Source: Metopolophium dirhodum
Lineage: Eukaryota > Arthropoda > Insecta > Hemiptera > Aphididae
Assembly (NCBI RefSeq): GCF_019925205.1
Contig: NC_083560.1
Span: forward strand, 149,130,526-149,194,525
DNA: 64,000 nucleotides
Reading direction: 5' to 3'
Shown one piece after another: positions 61,816 to 64,000 of the stretch. The position numbers and the translations under genes are program-made. Within the stretch, counting starts at the first letter, position 1. Every line of letters starts with the position of its first letter. Under the pieces are notes generated by a model. That model had not been told where the DNA came from. It saw nothing but the letters and a program-made list of their open reading frames with translations, and ran no database searches.

Positions 61816-64000
61816 GTACCTCATTTCAAATTAAAAAAAAACATAATTTGTTGACGAATAAGACTTTAGATAATTGCAAATACATTGGTCACCTATAGAT
61901 AGATTAGTTGTACGCAAAACTAGAATTTAGAAGTCAATAATTACGTTAGTATTAACGTTATTCATTGTTGGGGTACATCATTTCAAATTAAAAAAAAAAC
62001 ATAAATTGTTGTTGATTAAGACTTCAGACAATTGAAAATACATTTATCCACTATAAATTAACTAGATGTTCAAAAATCTAGAATTTAGAAGTCAATAAAT
62101 ACATTGATATTAACATTTTCATTGTTGGGGTATATCATTTCAAATTAAAAAAAAACATAATTTGTTGACGAATAAGACGTCAGACAATTTCAAATACATT
62201 GGTCACCTATAGATAGATTAGTTGAACCCAAAACTAGAATTTAGAACTCAATAATTACGTTAATATTAACGTTATTCATTGTTGGGGTGCGTCATTTCAA
62301 ATTAAAAAAAAACATTATATGTTGATGAAGAAGACTTCAGACAATTGCAAATACATTTATCCACTATAAATTAACTAGATGTTCAAAAAACTAGAATTTA
62401 GAAGTCAATAAATACGTTGATATTAACATTTTCATTGTTGGGGTATATCATTTCAAATTAAAAAAAAACATAATTTGTTGACGAATAAGACTTTAGATAA
62501 TTGCAAATACATTGGTCACCTATAGATAGATTAGTTGTACGCAAAACTAGAATTTAGAAGTCAATAAATACGTTGATATTAACATTTTCTTTGTTGGGGT
62601 ACATCATTTCAAATTAAAAAAAAACATAAATTGTTGTTGATTAAGATCTCAGACAATTGCAAATACATTTATCCACTATAAATTAACTAGATGTTCAAAA
62701 AACTAGAATTTAGAAGTCAATAAATACGTTGATATTAACATTTTCATTGTTGGGGTACATCATTTCAAATTAAAAAAAAACATAATTTGTTGACGAATAA
62801 GACTTCAGACAATTGCAAATACATTACTCACCTATAGATCGATTAGTTGTACGCAAAACTAGAATTTAGAAGTCAATAATTACGTTAATATTAACGTCAT
62901 TCATTGTTGAGGTACGTCATTTCAAATTAAAAAAAAACATAATTTGTTGATGAATAAGACTTCAGACAATTGCAAACACATTTATCCACTATACATAAAC
63001 TAGATGATCAGAAAACTAGAATTTTGAAGTCAATAAATACGTTGGTATTAACATTTTCATTGTTGGGGTACATCATTTCAAATTAAAAAAAACACATAAG
63101 TTGTTGTTGAATAAGACTTCAGGCAATTGCAAATACATTAGTCACCTATAGATAGATTAGTTGAACCCAAAACTAGAATTTAGAACTCAATAATTACGTT
63201 AATATTAACGTTATTCATTGTTGGGGTACGTCATTTCAAATTAAAAAAAAATATAATATGTTGATGAAGAAGACTTCAGACAATTGCAAATACATTTATC
63301 CACTATAAATTAACTAGATGTTCAAAAAACTAGAATTTAGAAGTCAATAAATACGTTGATATCAACATTTTCATTGTTGGGGTACATCATTTCAAATTAA
63401 AAAAAAACATAATTTGTAGATGAATAAGACTTCAGACAATTGCAAACACATTTATCCACTATACATAAACTAGATGATCAGAAAACTAGAATTTTGAAGT
63501 CAATAAATACGTTGGTATTAACATTTTCATTGTTGGGGTACATCATTTCAAATTAAAAAAAACACATAAGTTGTTGTTGAATAAGACTTCAGGCAATTGC
63601 AAATACATTAGTCACCTATAGATAGATTAGTTGAACCCAAAACTAGAATTTAGAACTCAATAATTACGTTAATATTAACGTTATTCATTGTTGGGATACG
63701 TCATTTCAAATTAAAAAAAAACATAATATGTTGATGAAGAAGACTTTAGACAATTGCAAATACATTTATCCACTATAAATTAACTAGATGTTCAAAAAAC
63801 TAGAATTTAGAAGTCAATAAATACGTTGATATTAACATTTTCATTGTTGGGGTATATCATTTCAAATTAAAAAAAACACATGAAATGTTGTTGAATAAGA
63901 CTTCAGGCAATTGCAAATACATTACTCACCTATAGATCGATTAGTTGTACGCAAAACTAGAATTTAGAAGTCAATAATTACGTTAATATTAACGTTATTC
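61816..64000 (+). repeat. Copy of 41,300-43,484 (offset 20,516), open at the window end
   Basis: From ggggtacctc (41,299 and 61,815) to the last base, markers pair at 20,516 bp: gaaaatac (41,513 and 62,029), ttctttgttgg (42,071 and 62,587), the rare ttgaggtacg (42,391 and 62,907), aaatataatatg (about 42,735 and 63,251), aatttgtagatg and gggatac (43,178 and 63,694). Copy-specific changes are gttagtattaac (about 61,946), ggggtgcgtc (about 62,285), ccactacacat (about 42,472) and cagacagttgc (42,134 on) versus cagacaattgc. The match is still running at base 64,000. Confidence 0.87.

Larger units (their letters stand above)
1..64000 (+). repeat. Tandem satellite DNA array, 156-158 bp monomer
   Basis: The entire window is a head-to-tail satellite array. 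Successive monomers, phased on the aagac motif, start at 1, 158, 315, 471 and 628, giving lengths of 157, 157, 156 and 157 bp, so about 408 monomers fit in the window. Two classes (A and B) alternate in the first 12 kb and are mixed with chimeras later. All copies have the same orientation. I saw no gene, tRNA, rRNA, transposon or unique spacer anywhere. In the first monomer stops occur in all three forward frames (frame 1 at 37, 46 and 79; frame 2 at 8 and 62; frame 3 at 42 and 69), and since 157 is not a multiple of 3 no frame stays open across copies. A role in centromeric or pericentromeric heterochromatin is inferred from array size and HOR structure. The species and satellite family are not recognised. 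Confidence 0.98.

Noticed and set aside
1..64000. Protein-coding genes or long ORFs
   Set aside because: All three forward frames meet stops in each monomer, the reverse strand is equally rich in tta, cta and tca, and the monomer length shifts the frame each copy.
1..64000. CRISPR array
   Set aside because: Regular direct repeats are present but there are no unique spacers; the whole 157-bp unit repeats and no cas-like gene is present.
1..64000. Transposon or LTR insertions within the array
   Set aside because: Every line read could be assigned to the monomer; no target-site duplication, terminal repeat or foreign segment was seen.
1..64000. Telomere-type short repeats or microsatellite tracts
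   Set aside because: Only the monomer A-tract and a short gttgttgttg run are present; no TTAGG, TTAGGG or TTTAGGG array was seen.
1..64000. Identification with known 155-160 bp centromere repeats such as rice CentO or maize CentC
   Set aside because: Length is similar, but the AT content and the motifs seen here do not fit what I recall of those repeats; similarity of length alone is no evidence.

Overview
The whole 64-kb window is one uninterrupted tandem satellite array with no gene. A monomer of 156-158 bp repeats about 408 times, always head to tail in the same orientation. I saw no inserted transposon, inverted block or unique sequence from base 1 to base 64,000. The window begins on a monomer boundary as I have phased it and ends inside a monomer, so it lies within a larger array. 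The first dimer has 82 G+C out of 314 bases (about 26%). The array size, the AT richness and the nested higher-order repeats point to a eukaryotic chromosome, most likely centromeric, pericentromeric or another block of constitutive heterochromatin. I do not recognise the monomer as a named satellite and cannot assign a species.

There are two main monomer classes, A and B, about 80-85% identical by eye. Each has sub-variants (A1, A2, B1, B2). All share a strongly conserved block (tcattgttgggg, then catttcaaatt) followed by an A-tract of 8-11 bases. B monomers carry a perfect 16-bp palindrome, ACGTTAATATTAACGT. A monomers carry a decayed version of it, and in some copies a T-to-C change makes it symmetric again (GTTGATATCAAC).

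Layout. (1) 1-12 kb: mostly strict A-B alternation, with stacked segmental duplications of 10, 22, 9, 6 and 10 monomers. (2) 12-24.5 kb: higher-order repeat (HOR) family I. A 5-monomer, 785-bp cassette recurs every 15-18 monomers, and the whole is doubled as a 4,857-bp (31-monomer) super-repeat. (3) 24.5-41 kb: HOR family II, which lacks the cassette, has its own markers (cttgaattta, an extra T in tacgtttgg, acatattc), and is built from tandem duplications of 781, 2,815 and 2,189 bp. (4) 41-60.5 kb: family I again, with further duplications at offsets of 1,253, 3,758, 4,855 and 12,373 bp. (5) 60.5-64 kb: a second copy of 38.7-43.5 kb, carrying the family II to family I transition with it and lacking 8 internal monomers. 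This hints at a super-period of about 21 kb.

From about 12 kb onward chimeric monomers (B left half, A right half) are common. They mark where unequal exchange or gene conversion joined the two classes. The window is therefore best read as a record of satellite evolution by repeated out-of-register duplication. All lengths, offsets and shared variants were read by eye from the printed sequence. Identity percentages and exact breakpoints need a self-alignment.
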